64,000 nt of DNA from Mycobacterium sp. 852002-40037_SCH5390672 (GCF_001665875.1 NZ_LZTA01000038.1:1-64000), one strand, 5' to 3'; shown: positions 1 through 9,428, counted from the stretch's first letter. A program made the numbers and translations. The notes: a model not told the origin generated them from the letters alone.

Positions 1-2
1 GC

Positions 3-332
3 GGCCTCGGAATATGCGCGGGCGTGGCGATTTTCGTCCTCGGCCCGGGGGAGTCCGTGGCGTGGTTCGGCCAGTTGCTGCACGTGGGCGCCGTCGCGAC
101 GATGATCATTTCGGTGGCGTCCGCTGTGTTGCTTGGGTTGCCGGAGTCCCACGCGTACTTCGGGCAGGGGAGCCGACCTAAACCCGCTGCCGCGCCGGCC
201 TTTCCGAATCCAGCCGGTTTTTCCGCGCCGCCGACCCCGTATCAACCTCCGGCGCCGACGCAACCGTCGGCCGGTTCCGCACCACCGCCACGGATGCCCG
301 CGAATGACTCTGACTACGACCCGTTTTCATGA
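3..332 (+). CDS. C-terminal part of a small membrane protein with a proline-rich tail (5' end outside window)
   Basis: The reading frame is open from the window edge, so the true start is probably upstream; a GTG at 24 is the only start-like codon early in it. The visible part has about two hydrophobic membrane segments (roughly the first 45 residues) and then a tail very rich in Pro, Ala and Ser that ends in an acidic DSDYDPFS. Its stop overlaps the ATG of the next gene by four bases (ATGA), so the two are probably translationally coupled. The next protein also starts with a proline-rich cytoplasmic stretch before its membrane segments. No catalytic motif is visible and I do not recognise the family, so no function is proposed. 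Confidence 0.6.
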   Translation, partial: GLGICAGVAIFVLGPGESVAWFGQLLHVGAVATMIISVASAVLLGLPESHAYFGQGSRPKPAAAPAFPNPAGFSAPPTPYQPPAPTQPSAGSAPPPRMPANDSDYDPFS

Positions 333-1339
333 CGGCTAGCTGGCCTGGCCCCAACTGGCCGAACCCCTTCGACCCGGGCGCACCGCCGCCCCCGCCGCCG
401 GGCCAACCGCCCGCGCGCCCGCCTTCCGACGACGTGAACCCGCTTGCGACGCTGTCAGTCGTGTTTGCGTTTCTGCTGGCCCCGGTGGGAGTGGTGTTGG
501 GGCACTTCGCCCTTGCCGATATCCGTCGCCGCGGCGACCGCGGCCGCAATCGTGCCCTGGTTGGACTGACGCTGTCGTATGCCTTCACCGTGATCGCCGT
601 GGTGGCGCTGGTGCTGTGGGCGACCCTGGGCAACAACCGCGCCGGCCAGTCAACGGCGCACTCCGGGGGAACGACCGCCGGGGGTGCGGCGAAACCGAGT
701 GCCCCTGCGTCCGCACCGCCGGAACCTTCGGTGACGGCCGAAGGCCTGCAGTCGCTGGTGCTCACCGGGGAAGATGTCGCCGGCCTCATCAAGGCGCCGG
801 GCATGTACGTCAACAAAACATGGACTCAGACGCATGAACTGCAGCCCGGCGACAGCTTTGATCCCCCGCAGTGCACCGAAGCGGTGTTCAACGGCTTGAC
901 GGCGTCCTATCGCGACAGCGGTTACCGTGCCATCTACGGTGTCGACCTGGGTCAGCACACCAACGGCTTCCCGCATGGGGTTTCCGAGTTCGTCGCGACG
1001 TTCGACAACGCCGCGGCCGCAAAGAGTTTCGTCACCAGCGCCGTCAATCAGGTCAACAGCTGCGCCGGCAAGCAATTGACGTACTCGCACGGCGGCGTGT
1101 CGGGTATCTACAGCGTCGGAACACCGGTGCAAACCGGTCCGGTGACATCGGTGCGCAGCACCCTGGGGACCGTGCAGGACAACGGACGGACCACCGACGT
1201 GGGGAGTCAGCACACCAGCGCGCTGCGGGCCCTGGCGGCCAAGGCCAACGTCGTGGTCGACGTCGATGTCATCGGACGCGATCTCGGCGACGACGCCACC
1301 ACCGTCGTGCAGGGCATCCTGGGCCGAATCCCGAGTTGA
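329..1339 (+). CDS. DUF4190-like membrane protein with extracellular PknH-type sensor domain
   Basis: 336 residues. The first 35 residues are proline-rich and cytoplasmic. Two hydrophobic helices (about 38-60 and 82-102), separated by a basic stretch containing RRRGDRGRNR, form the DUF4190-type membrane hairpin. A Thr/Ala/Pro linker leads to an extracellular domain of about 190 residues resembling the PknH_C ligand-binding fold found on mycobacterial kinases and lipoproteins. Two cysteines in it (in PPQC and NSCAG) are placed as expected for the family disulfide. There is no kinase domain, so it is likely a free-standing sensor or cell-envelope protein. It is coupled to the preceding membrane gene through ATGA. 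The ligand is unknown. Confidence 0.75.
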   Translation: MTASWPGPNWPNPFDPGAPPPPPPGQPPARPPSDDVNPLATLSVVFAFLLAPVGVVLGHFALADIRRRGDRGRNRALVGLTLSYAFTVIAVVALVLWATLGNNRAGQSTAHSGGTTAGGAAKPSAPASAPPEPSVTAEGLQSLVLTGEDVAGLIKAPGMYVNKTWTQTHELQPGDSFDPPQCTEAVFNGLTASYRDSGYRAIYGVDLGQHTNGFPHGVSEFVATFDNAAAAKSFVTSAVNQVNSCAGKQLTYSHGGVSGIYSVGTPVQTGPVTSVRSTLGTVQDNGRTTDVGSQHTSALRALAAKANVVVDVDVIGRDLGDDATTVVQGILGRIPS

Positions 1340-1365
1340 GCCGGGTGCCAAGAAGATTGACGGAT

Positions 1366-1737
1366 TTACAGGAGCTGTACGTCTGCGGGTGACCAGAACG
1401 CGCGCATCGACGTGATCTTGGCGTCCCCGTCGAACGACATCGTCGAGATGGGCGAGATGCGGGTGCGGCTGTCCCCGGCGTCGAGGGTCAGGTGCCAGAA
1501 GAAGGCGGCTTCACTGCCCGAGATCCGCAACTCGGCGAGTTCGGTGTCTTTCTTCGCGTCTTGGAATCCCGCATAGAAGGCGCGGATGGCGTCATGCCCG
1601 CGCCGGATGTCGGATCCGATCGGATCCTCGATGGTGGCGTCGGCGGCGTAGAGGGTCACGATGTCCTCGGCGGTACCGGTGGCGACCAGGGCGAGGTAGC
1701 GATTGACGGTCTCGGTGACGGCTTCTGGGGACGGCAT
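1366..1737 (-). CDS. Ketosteroid isomerase-like protein (NTF2/SnoaL fold)
   Basis: 123 residues, the usual length for bacterial delta5-3-ketosteroid isomerase. It aligns along its whole length with the Comamonas enzyme as I remember it. The general acid Tyr14 is present in NRYLAL and the catalytic base Asp38 in IEDPIGS, but the position of the second oxyanion-hole acid (Asp99) is occupied by Ser98 in SPISTMSF. Activity may therefore be altered, or the protein may bind steroid-like ligands with weak isomerase function. It is convergent with the preceding sensor gene and divergent from the NUDIX gene. Mycobacteria degrade sterols, so a role there is plausible but only inferred. Confidence 0.75.
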   Translation of the reverse strand: MPSPEAVTETVNRYLALVATGTAEDIVTLYAADATIEDPIGSDIRRGHDAIRAFYAGFQDAKKDTELAELRISGSEAAFFWHLTLDAGDSRTRISPISTMSFDGDAKITSMRAFWSPADVQLL

Positions 1738-1804
1738 AGCTTCGGACGCTACTCCCCGCCGTCCCCACCGTACGAGTTGCGGTATTCACGGCAATACTGG
1801 CGGC

Positions 1805-2341
1805 GTGACGTTTATCGAACGCCTCGCGAGCCGCGAGATCTACCGGAACCCGTGGATGGTGCTGCGCGAGGACGACATCCGCCGCCCCGACGGCAGTGAG
1901 GGCATCTACAGCGTCGTCGACAAGCCGGCCTATGCGCTGGTGATGCCCTACGACGGGCACCGTTTCCGATTGGTCGAGCAGTTTCGTTATCCCCTCGGCG
2001 AGCGACGCTGGGAGTTTCCGCAAGGCACCGCTCCCGATCTGGTCGACCCCGAACCGGCCGAGTTGGCCGAGCGTGAGTTGCGGGAGGAAACCGGATTGCG
2101 CGCAACGTCGTTCGAGGCACTCGGCCAGCTCGACGTCGCTCCGGGAATGACCAGTCAACGCGGTTGGGTGTTTTTGGCCACGGGCATCGCCGAGGGAGAA
2201 GCCGACCGCGAGCACGAGGAGCAGGACATGCGCAGTGCGTGGTTCTCGCGTGAGGAGGTCGAGCAGATGATTCGCGGGGGAGTCATCGCCGACGCGCAGT
2301 CGGTGGCCGCCTACGGACTGTTCCTGTTGCGCCGGCGATGA
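1805..2341 (+). CDS. NUDIX hydrolase, ADP-ribose pyrophosphatase-like
   Basis: 178 residues from a GTG start. The NUDIX box is seen as AERELREETGL, preceded by a glycine-containing loop, and supplies the metal-binding glutamates that cleave a pyrophosphate linked to a nucleoside. The N-terminal YRNPWMVLREDDI and the EFPQGT segment resemble the ADP-ribose/NADH pyrophosphatase branch, but the substrate cannot be fixed from sequence. The start was chosen because a -10-like AATACT lies 6 nt before the GTG, which would give a leaderless mRNA; the open frame continues further upstream but overlaps the divergent isomerase gene. Confidence 0.8.
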   Translation: MTFIERLASREIYRNPWMVLREDDIRRPDGSEGIYSVVDKPAYALVMPYDGHRFRLVEQFRYPLGERRWEFPQGTAPDLVDPEPAELAERELREETGLRATSFEALGQLDVAPGMTSQRGWVFLATGIAEGEADREHEEQDMRSAWFSREEVEQMIRGGVIADAQSVAAYGLFLLRRR

Positions 2342-2413
2342 ATCCCGCGAGAACACCGCGATTGTGTCCGCGCCGAGATCGCGCCGCGTCATCGGACGCC
2401 CACCATTGACGTA

Positions 2414-2923
2414 ATGCGGCCGACGTCTCGGGTAGTTGCGGTGCTCGCTGCCGTCTCCACGTTGGTCGTCGGTGCACCCGCCACGTGTGCGAATGCGATG
2501 TCGCCCTCGTGGAACGGCAAATACTCGTTGGTCAGGTATGCCGCCAGCAAGTCCGGCACCAGCATCGCCGCGACACAAGCCGAACCGACCTTCCGCGCGG
2601 ACTACGTCTTCACCACCGCGTGCTCGTCGGGCAAGTGCGTGGCCACCGCCACCAACGGCCCGACGCCCAAGAACCCGACGCTGCCCCAGCCTTCGCACTA
2701 CGCCTGGGACGGCGCGAAGTGGGTCGAGCGATTCGACTTCCAATGGGATTGCTATATGGGCGAAGGCGTTACGAAGGTGTGGACACCGGCACGGTCGTGG
2801 GCCTTTTACACACCGCAGCCGGACGGGTCACTGCGTGGCACCTGGCACACCGACATCAGCAGCGGTCCCTGCGCCGGGTCCGTCGAAATGCCGGTGGCGG
2901 CGTTCGCCGCCGGGCCGGCATGA
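2414..2923 (+). CDS. Small secreted protein of a mycobacterial hypothetical family
   Basis: 169 residues. The N-terminus (MRPTSR, then a hydrophobic stretch ending near TCANA) reads as a Sec signal peptide. The mature part contains four cysteines (in TACSSGKC, WDCYMG and GPCAGS) that could form two disulfides, with aromatic-rich stretches such as HYAWDGAKW and PARSWAFYTP. This pattern matches a family of secreted mycobacterial proteins of unknown function that I recognise only by its motif spacing. It ends 34 bp before the convergent DUF732 gene. There are no catalytic motifs and its function is unknown. Confidence 0.7.
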   Translation: MRPTSRVVAVLAAVSTLVVGAPATCANAMSPSWNGKYSLVRYAASKSGTSIAATQAEPTFRADYVFTTACSSGKCVATATNGPTPKNPTLPQPSHYAWDGAKWVERFDFQWDCYMGEGVTKVWTPARSWAFYTPQPDGSLRGTWHTDISSGPCAGSVEMPVAAFAAGPA

Positions 2924-2957
2924 CGGAGACGCCGTCAAGACGACGCCTCAGGATCAA

Positions 2958-3281
2958 TCAGGGGCAGTAGTTCGATTCCGCGGCGCTCACGATGGCCGTG
3001 GCGTCTGCGTAGTTGAAGGAACTGCTCAGCCCGGAATGCACATCGCTGGCCAGGTCGTCAGGAGTTTTGCCCGCGGCGCGGTCCGAGCAGATGGCATGGC
3101 CGAGCGAAATCAGCGTGCCTTCCCCACCTGGCTGCCAGACAACGCCGATCTTCTTCAATTGGCCGAGGTACCCGTCGTCGTCAGCGACGGCAATTCCGCT
3201 ACCTACCGTTAACGCGGCAGCAACGACAGCCGGAATACATAACATGCGTAGCCCGCAAACAGCCTTCACGCGCGGCTCCAT
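2958..3281 (-). CDS. DUF732 secreted protein (Rv1291c-like)
   Basis: 107 residues. A basic N-terminus and a hydrophobic segment ending in IAVADDD form a signal peptide. The mature part has the DUF732 pattern: YLGQLKKIGV, then ALGHAICSDR-like text with the first cysteine, helical repeats, and a C-terminal SNYCP carrying the second cysteine, presumably disulfide-linked to the first. The family is abundant in mycobacteria, is exported and has no assigned biochemical role. In M. tuberculosis a protein of this type (Rv1291c) lies just upstream of tRNA-Arg and argS, so the position fits. The ATG start places the signal peptide correctly. Confidence 0.8.
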   Translation of the reverse strand: MEPRVKAVCGLRMLCIPAVVAAALTVGSGIAVADDDGYLGQLKKIGVVWQPGGEGTLISLGHAICSDRAAGKTPDDLASDVHSGLSSSFNYADATAIVSAAESNYCP

Positions 3282-3463
3282 TTCTCTTCAATGGTGATGA
3301 CTGCTCATTATGCGGTCTGCGGTGCGGCACTGCGCGGCGAATAGCAAAAGCTGGCAAGCGAGCATTAAGCAACTGTGTCCGCTGTCAGCAATCGAGGATT
3401 CTTTCCATGGCTATCGCTTTGGCCTGCGGTGGCGGGCAGGACGGATACGGGGAACCGCCGGAG

Positions 3464-3478
3464 CCCGCCCGTGGCGGG
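3464..3478. other. Short GC-rich hairpin in the 244-bp gap between two reverse-strand genes
   Basis: A perfect CCCGCC / GGCGGG stem with a 3-nt loop lies about 50 nt downstream of the stop of the reverse-strand M15-like gene. It could end that transcript, but no U-tract follows. The rest of the gap shows no open frame with coding character. Confidence 0.3.
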
Positions 3479-3525
3479 TGCTATAGCCGATGCCCGATCC
3501 TGTTGCCGCGCAATGGTGTAACGGA

Positions 3526-4212
3526 TCAGTCCGGCGGCGTAGGGGTCATGGAGGCGATGTAATAGGTTTCGTGCCCGGTCGGGTAGCCACCACCGCCGGT
3601 GGCGATGTGAACGTGGTCGTAGTGGTCCGCGGTTTCCGAACCGAGGTCCGCCATCCAGTTGCCCCCGCCGACGCCCGGGTAGATCTTCTGGCGCCAGATC
3701 ACGTGGTTGATGCCCCATCGTTTCGTGTTGGCCAAGGCATACCCGGCGATCTGGTTGCCGAGCTCAATGCCTTCCGGGGTGTGGAAGTTCGGGATCATCA
3801 CGTCGATCGCCAACCCGTTGGGGTGCCACGGCAACGGGTCCTCGCGGTACCCGTAGATGGTTGTGATCTGGGGGAAGAGCACGCTGATGACCCGGGCCGC
3901 CCAGATGGTCTTGACCTGCAACCGTTCCTCGGACGCGACGCCGCGAGGCAACGCGAGCTGGAATGGCTGGCCGGCAGAAGGGGCGGGCGGTGCCAGGGCC
4001 GTCAACGATTCCACCTCGGCCGGACTGGCGGTGCGCGGAGCGTTTGCGGGCGGCGGAGCCGCTGCGGCGCTGGTGGCGGGGGTGCGGGTCGCCGCGGGCG
4101 TCTCGACGCAGCACCGTGCCTTGGTGCCCTGGGCGTGGATCATGGCAGCGGAGACGACGAGCGATGCCGCGATCGCCAGCCACCGGCCCCGGCCATTGGC
4201 CAACACTTTCAC
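3526..4212 (-). CDS. Secreted M15-like (VanY/ARB-07466-type) peptidase domain protein
   Basis: 228 residues from a GTG start that gives a clean signal anchor (VKVLANGRGRW followed by a hydrophobic run). An Ala/Pro linker (about residues 45-85) precedes a C-terminal domain with WHPNGLAIDVMIP and DHYDHVHIAT, matching the HxxxxxxD and HxH zinc-ligand pattern of the M15 D-Ala-D-Ala peptidase superfamily. It is probably an envelope enzyme acting on peptidoglycan; the exact bond cleaved is unknown. An open frame continues upstream on this strand but only as a shadow of the divergent Ddn-like gene, so the signal-peptide start is preferred. About 90 bp separates the two divergent genes. Confidence 0.75.
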   Translation of the reverse strand: MKVLANGRGRWLAIAASLVVSAAMIHAQGTKARCCVETPAATRTPATSAAAAPPPANAPRTASPAEVESLTALAPPAPSAGQPFQLALPRGVASEERLQVKTIWAARVISVLFPQITTIYGYREDPLPWHPNGLAIDVMIPNFHTPEGIELGNQIAGYALANTKRWGINHVIWRQKIYPGVGGGNWMADLGSETADHYDHVHIATGGGGYPTGHETYYIASMTPTPPD

Positions 4213-4302
4213 GCCCACGACCAGCAGCTTAATGTCGTCTGTGGCGCGTGGGGCGCTTTTCAATTGCTTGTTCAGCTCGGGCGGGCGGACCACAATGAGG
4301 CC

Positions 4303-4803
4303 ATGCCCGGGCCATCGTTTGATGATGCGAATGCTTTTCACCGCACGATGCGTCGCTTCGCGTCCACGACCGTGGGTGTGGCGCTTCTTCGCCCGACGGC
4401 GCACCACCTCGACCGCCTCGTTGCCAAGGCCACCGGAGGTAGGAGCAGCTTCGCCATGGTCGCGACCGGCATCCCGGTGGTCATGCTCACCACCACGGGC
4501 GCCAAATCCGGTGAATCCCGCACCGTCGCCGTGTACGGGATCCCGCACCCGGACGGCGTGGCCCTCATTGCGTCCAACTTCGGCGGTACCAAGCATCCGG
4601 CCTGGTACCACAACCTGAAGGCCAACCCGAAAGCGACGGTCACCATCGGCCGCGATACCTGGGATGCCACCGCGCGGCTCGCGACGCCACGCGAGCGCGA
4701 CGAGATCTGGGCCAAGGGCCTTGAGCTGTATCCCGGCTGGCGCAAGTACGAAGTTCGGGCGAAAGACCGGCACATCGAGGCGTTCGTGCTGGCACGCAGC
4801 TGA
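4303..4803 (+). CDS. Deazaflavin (F420)-dependent nitroreductase family protein (Ddn-like)
   Basis: 166 residues. The family core is evident: VVMLTTTGAKSG (phosphate/F420-binding loop), then a beta strand with VALIASNFGG, and the signature HPAWYHNLKANP. These proteins are small split-barrel enzymes that use reduced F420 to reduce quinones or nitro compounds; M. tuberculosis Ddn activates pretomanid. The N-terminal amphipathic region could bind membrane. The start ATG at MPGPSF was chosen over the long upstream frame, which lies over the opposite-strand peptidase gene. The natural substrate is unknown. A second family member sits between rph and rdgB in this window. Confidence 0.8.
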   Translation: MPGPSFDDANAFHRTMRRFASTTVGVALLRPTAHHLDRLVAKATGGRSSFAMVATGIPVVMLTTTGAKSGESRTVAVYGIPHPDGVALIASNFGGTKHPAWYHNLKANPKATVTIGRDTWDATARLATPRERDEIWAKGLELYPGWRKYEVRAKDRHIEAFVLARS

Positions 4804-4810
4804 GGTGACC

Positions 4811-4839
4811 GGCACCGTTTCAGCTGGTCAAACGGTGCC
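4811..4839. terminator. Perfect 10-bp inverted repeat between Ddn-like gene and tRNA-Arg
   Basis: GGCACCGTTT and its exact reverse complement are separated by 9 nt. It starts 7 nt after the stop of the forward gene and its far arm covers the last bases of the reverse-strand tRNA-Arg. It is placed to act as a bidirectional terminator, but no U-run follows on either strand. Pairing would also involve the tRNA 3' terminus before processing. Confidence 0.45.
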
Positions 4840-4908
4840 CCCGGCAGGATTCGAACCTGCGGCCTTCTGCTCCGGAGGCAGACGCTCTATCCCCTGAGCT
4901 ACGGGGGC
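4836..4908 (-). tRNA. tRNA-Arg (anticodon CCG)
   Basis: 73 nt on the reverse strand with a 7-bp acceptor stem (GCCCCCG with CGGGGGC), a D stem GCTC/GAGC, an anticodon stem TCTGC/GCAGA holding the loop CTCCGGA, and a T arm with TTCGAAT. The anticodon is CCG, reading CGG codons. Only A then CC follow the acceptor stem, so the CCA end is not encoded and must be added after transcription. It lies next to argS, whose product charges it, as in M. tuberculosis. Confidence 0.95.
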
Positions 4909-5035
4909 GCACCGACATACCTGTTGCGCCATGGGGCTTTCGAACAAGCACGGACAGACTAACGCATTGCGGTGGCCGCGCTGCCACCGCAATGGATTCG
5001 AGGCGGGGGCACCACAGCCAATAGGATGAACGTTC

Positions 5036-6688
5036 GTGACCCCCGCTGACCTCGCTGAGCTGCTCAAAACCACCGCCGCGGCGGTGCTGGCCGAGCGCGG
5101 GCTGGATGCTGGCGCGATGCCGCAGACGGTCACCGTGGAGCGTCCCCGCAATCCCGAGCACGGCGACTACGCCAGCAATCTGGCACTGCAGCTGGGCAAA
5201 AAGGTCGGCGCCAACCCCCGCGAGCTGGCCGGATGGCTTGCCGAGGCGCTGTCGCAGGCCGACGGCGTCGCCTCGGCGGAGGTGGCCGGTCCCGGCTTCA
5301 TCAACTTGCGCCTCGAGGCATCCGCGCAAGCCGTCGTCGTCACCAACGTCATCGACGCGGGCGAGCGCTTCGGTCACTCCGAGGCGCTGGCCGGCCACAA
5401 CATCAACCTGGAATTCGTGTCGGCCAACCCGACCGGACCGATCCACATCGGCGGGACCCGCTGGGCCGCCGTCGGCGACGCCCTGGGCCGGCTGCTGTCC
5501 ACGCAGGGCGCCGACGTGGTGCGCGAATACTATTTCAACGACCACGGCACCCAGATCGACCGGTTCGCCAGCTCGCTCATCGCCGCGGCCAAGGGCGAAC
5601 CCACCCCGGAAGACGGCTACGCCGGCAACTACATCAACGACATCGCCGCCCAGGTGTTGCAGAAGGCGCCCGACGCGCTGAGCCTGCCCGACAGCGAAAT
5701 GCGCGAGACCTTCCGCGAAATCGGTGTCGACCTGATGTTCACCCACATCAAAGAGTCGTTGCACGAGTTCGGCACCGACTTCGACGTCTACACCCACGAA
5801 GACTCGATGCACACCAGCGGTCGGGTCGACGAAGCCATCGCCAGGCTGCGCGAAACCGGCAACATCTACGAGAAGGACGGCGCAACCTGGTTGCGCACCA
5901 GCGCCTTCGGCGACGACAAGGACCGCGTCGTCATCAAAAGCGACGGCAAGCCGGCCTACATCGCCGGTGATATCGCCTATTACCTGGACAAGCGCCAGCG
6001 CGGCTTCGACCTGTGCATCTACATGCTGGGAGCCGACCACCACGGATATATGCCCCGGCTCAAGGCCGTGGCAGCGGCATTCGGCGATGATCCGGCCACC
6101 GTCGAGGTGCTCATCGGGCAGATGGTCAACCTGGTCCGCGACGGCGCACCGGTCCGGATGAGCAAGCGGGCCGGAACGGTGATCACGCTGGACGACCTCG
6201 TCGAGTCGATCGGCGTCGATGCCGCCCGCTACAGCCTGATTCGTTCCTCGGTGGACACCGCCATCGATATCGACCTCGCACTGTGGTCGTCGGCGTCGAG
6301 TGAAAACCCGGTCTATTACGTGCAATACGCGCATGCTCGGCTCTCGGCGCTGGCCCGCAACGCCGCCGAACTCGGCCTGATCCCCGACACCACGCACCTC
6401 GAGCTGCTCAGCCACGACAAGGAAGGGACGCTGCTGCGCACCATCGGCGAATTCCCGCGGGTGCTCAAAACGGCGGCGACTCTGCGCGAACCCCACCGGG
6501 TATGCCGGTACCTCGAAGACCTGGCCGGCGACTACCACCGGTTCTACGACTCATGCCGGGTCTTGCCGCAGGGCGATGAGCAACCGACCGATCTGCACAC
6601 CGCGCGCCTGGCGCTGTGCCAGGCGACCCGTCAGGTCATCGCCAACGGACTGGCGATCCTCGGTGTCACCGCTCCGGAGCGAATGTGA
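5036..6688 (+). CDS. argS: Arginyl-tRNA synthetase
   Basis: 550 residues, the usual class I ArgRS length. It attaches arginine to tRNA-Arg in the cytoplasm. The N-terminal Add-1 domain (about 1-90, [15 protein letters not shown]) contacts the tRNA D-loop. The Rossmann catalytic core carries the HIGH-type motif in [10 protein letters not shown] and the KMSKS-type motif in MSKRAGT; the C-terminal helical DALR domain binds the anticodon and includes [11 protein letters not shown]. The GTG start is supported by the family N-terminus ([10 protein letters not shown]) and by a TAGGAT -10-like box 8 nt before it. The stop overlaps the lysA GTG by four bases, so the two genes are co-translated. Confidence 0.97.
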   Translation: MTPADLAELLKTTAAAVLAERGLDAGAMPQTVTVERPRNPEHGDYASNLALQLGKKVGANPRELAGWLAEALSQADGVASAEVAGPGFINLRLEASAQAVVVTNVIDAGERFGHSEALAGHNINLEFVSANPTGPIHIGGTRWAAVGDALGRLLSTQGADVVREYYFNDHGTQIDRFASSLIAAAKGEPTPEDGYAGNYINDIAAQVLQKAPDALSLPDSEMRETFREIGVDLMFTHIKESLHEFGTDFDVYTHEDSMHTSGRVDEAIARLRETGNIYEKDGATWLRTSAFGDDKDRVVIKSDGKPAYIAGDIAYYLDKRQRGFDLCIYMLGADHHGYMPRLKAVAAAFGDDPATVEVLIGQMVNLVRDGAPVRMSKRAGTVITLDDLVESIGVDAARYSLIRSSVDTAIDIDLALWSSASSENPVYYVQYAHARLSALARNAAELGLIPDTTHLELLSHDKEGTLLRTIGEFPRVLKTAATLREPHRVCRYLEDLAGDYHRFYDSCRVLPQGDEQPTDLHTARLALCQATRQVIANGLAILGVTAPERM

Positions 6689-8103
6689 ACGTTCATCCCG
6701 CCGGTCCTCGGCACGCCGAAGAGACCCGCCATGCCGAAAGTCCGCTGCGGCCGCAATCCCCCGAGGAGCTGCTGCTGCTGGCGCCGAATGTATGGCCCCG
6801 CAACGTTGCCCGCGACGAAGCCGGAGTCGCCAGCATCGCGGGCGTCACGGTGACCGACCTCGCCCAGGAGTACGGCACCCCGCTGTTCGTCGTCGACGAG
6901 GACGACTTTCGTTACCGCTGCCGCGAAATCGCGTCGGCCTTCGGTGGCGGCGAAAACGTGCACTATGCGGCCAAGGCGTTCCTGTGCAGCGAGATAGCGC
7001 GCTGGATCGACGAAGAAGGTCTGTCGCTCGACGCGTGCACCGGCGGTGAGTTGGCCGTCGCGCTGCACGCCCATTTCCCACCGGAGCGGATCACCTTCCA
7101 CGGCAACAACAAATCCGTCGCCGAACTGACTGCGGCGGTCAAAGCCGGTGTCGGCCATGTCGTATTGGACTCGATGATCGAGATCGACCGCCTCGACGCC
7201 ATCGCGGGGGAGGCGGGCATCGTCCAGGACGTCTTCGTCCGTCTCACGGTCGGTGTCGAGGCGCACACCCATGAGTTCATCTCCACCGCACACGAGGACC
7301 AGAAGTTCGGGCTGTCGTTGGCCAGCGGTGCGGCCTTGGACGCCGTCGGCAGGGTATTCCAAACGCAGCATCTGCGTCTGGTGGGTCTGCACAGCCATAT
7401 CGGTTCGCAGATCTTCGACGTCGCCGGCTTCGAACTCGCCGCGCGCCGGGTCATCGGTCTACTACACGAGGCCGTCGAGCGGTTCGGTGTCGACAAGACC
7501 GCACAGATCTCCACCGTGGATCTCGGTGGCGGGCTCGGCATTTCCTACCTCGCCGCCGACGATCCACCGCCGATGGGCGAGCTGGCCGCCAAGCTGAGCG
7601 CGATCGTGCAGAACGAGTCGGCGGCCGTTGGGCTGCCGACCCCGCGGCTGGTGGTCGAGCCGGGACGCGCCATCGCAGGACCGGGCACCATCACGCTCTA
7701 CGAGGTGGGCACCGTCAAGGATGTCGACGTGAGCGCCACCGCGCATCGGCGTTACGTGAGCGTCGACGGCGGCATGAGTGACAACATCCGCACCGCGCTC
7801 TACGACGCGCAGTACGACGCCCGGCTGGTCTCGCGGCTCAGCGACGCCCCGGCGGAGCTGGCCCGTGTCGTCGGGAAGCATTGCGAGAGCGGCGATATCG
7901 TGGTACGCGACACCTGGGTTCCTGGGGACCTGCGGCCCGGTGACTTGATCGGGGTGGCCGCCACCGGTGCCTACTGTTATTCCTTGTCGAGTCGTTACAA
8001 CATGATCTGCCGGCCCGCCGTTGTTGCGGTGCGCGACGGGCGCGCGCGTCTGGTTCTGCGTCGTGAGACGGTCGACGATCTATTGAGTCTGGAAGTGAGG
8101 TGA
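6685..8103 (+). CDS. lysA: Diaminopimelate decarboxylase
   Basis: 472 residues from a GTG that overlaps the argS stop. It removes CO2 from meso-diaminopimelate to give L-lysine using PLP, the last step of lysine synthesis. The alanine-racemase-like barrel has the PLP lysine in [10 protein letters not shown], the HSHIGSQIF loop and the glycine-rich [10 protein letters not shown]. The C-terminal beta domain has [15 protein letters not shown] (the cysteine acting across the dimer) and ATGAYCYS. The first 25 or so residues ([16 protein letters not shown]) are an extension relative to the M. tuberculosis start; an internal start nearer [12 protein letters not shown] is possible. It is followed after 3 nt by homoserine dehydrogenase, forming an aspartate-family operon. 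Confidence 0.96.
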   Translation: MNVHPAGPRHAEETRHAESPLRPQSPEELLLLAPNVWPRNVARDEAGVASIAGVTVTDLAQEYGTPLFVVDEDDFRYRCREIASAFGGGENVHYAAKAFLCSEIARWIDEEGLSLDACTGGELAVALHAHFPPERITFHGNNKSVAELTAAVKAGVGHVVLDSMIEIDRLDAIAGEAGIVQDVFVRLTVGVEAHTHEFISTAHEDQKFGLSLASGAALDAVGRVFQTQHLRLVGLHSHIGSQIFDVAGFELAARRVIGLLHEAVERFGVDKTAQISTVDLGGGLGISYLAADDPPPMGELAAKLSAIVQNESAAVGLPTPRLVVEPGRAIAGPGTITLYEVGTVKDVDVSATAHRRYVSVDGGMSDNIRTALYDAQYDARLVSRLSDAPAELARVVGKHCESGDIVVRDTWVPGDLRPGDLIGVAATGAYCYSLSSRYNMICRPAVVAVRDGRARLVLRRETVDDLLSLEVR

Positions 8104-8106
8104 ACT

Positions 8107-9428
8107 GTGCCCCGTGACGAAAAGCCGGTCGGTGTAGCGGTACTCGGGTTGGGCAACGTCGGCAGCGAAGTCGTCCGAATCATCGAGGGCAGCGCTGATG
8201 ACCTCGCCGCTCGTATCGGCGCACCCCTGGTGTTGCGCGGCGTCGGAGTGCGTCGCGTCGCCGACGACCGTGGTGTCCCCGTCGATCTGCTCACCGATGA
8301 CATCGAGGAACTCGCCGGGCGTGACGACGTCGACATCGTCGTGGAACTGATGGGACCGGTGGAACCGGCCCGCAAGGCCATCCTGTGCGCCCTCGAGCAC
8401 GGTAAATCCGTAGTCACGGCGAACAAGGCACTATTGGCCACCTCCACGGGCGAGTTGGCCCAGGCCGCCGAAAGTGCGCATGTCGACTTGTATTTCGAGG
8501 CGGCCGTCGCGGGCGCCATTCCGGTGATCCGTCCGCTGACGCAGTCGCTGGCCGGCGACACGGTGTTGCGGGTCGCCGGGATCGTCAACGGCACCACCAA
8601 CTACATCTTGTCCGCGATGGACAGCACCGGCGCCGACTACGACAGCGCGCTGGCCGAAGCCAGCGCGCTGGGCTACGCCGAGGCCGACCCCACCGCCGAC
8701 GTCGAGGGCTACGACGCCGCAGCCAAGGCAGCGATTCTGGCCTCCATTGCCTTTCACACCAGGGTGACTGCCGACGACGTCTATCGCGAAGGCATCACCA
8801 AAGTCACCCCGGCCGACTTCGAGTCGGCCCGTGCCCTGGGTTGCACCATCAAGCTGCTGTCCATCTGCGAGCGCATCACGACCGACGATGGCCAAGAGCG
8901 GGTTTCGGCGCGCGTCTATCCGGCGCTCGTGCCGTTGTCACACCCGCTGGCGACGGTGAACGGCGCCTTCAACGCGGTGGTGGTCGAGGCCAAGGCCTCC
9001 GGACGGCTGATGTTCTACGGTCAGGGCGCGGGCGGCGCTCCCACCGCGTCCGCCGTGGCCGGTGACATGGTGATGGCCGCGCGCAACAGGGTGCTGGGCA
9101 GCCGCGGGCCGAAGGAATCAAAGTACGCCCAGCTTCCAGTGGCCCCAATGGGTTTCATCTCCACGCGCTATTACGTCAGCATGAACGTCGCCGACAAGCC
9201 CGGCGTACTGTCCTCAGTGGCCGCCGAATTCGCCAAGCGCGAGGTGAGCATCGCCGAGGTCCGTCAGGAAGGCGTCGCGGACGAGGGCGGACGACGGGTG
9301 GGCGCCCGCATCGTCGTGGTCACCCACACCGCGACGGATGCCGCGCTGTCCGAAACCGTAGATGCGCTGGCCGATCTGGATGTCGTCCAGAGCGTCACCA
9401 GCGTGCTGCGACTGGAAGGGACCGCCCT

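Noticed and set aside
178..816. Long reverse-strand open frame across the first two genes
   Set aside because: It lies opposite a gene with clear domains and has the Arg/Ala/Pro-rich, low-hydrophobicity composition of a GC-rich antisense shadow.
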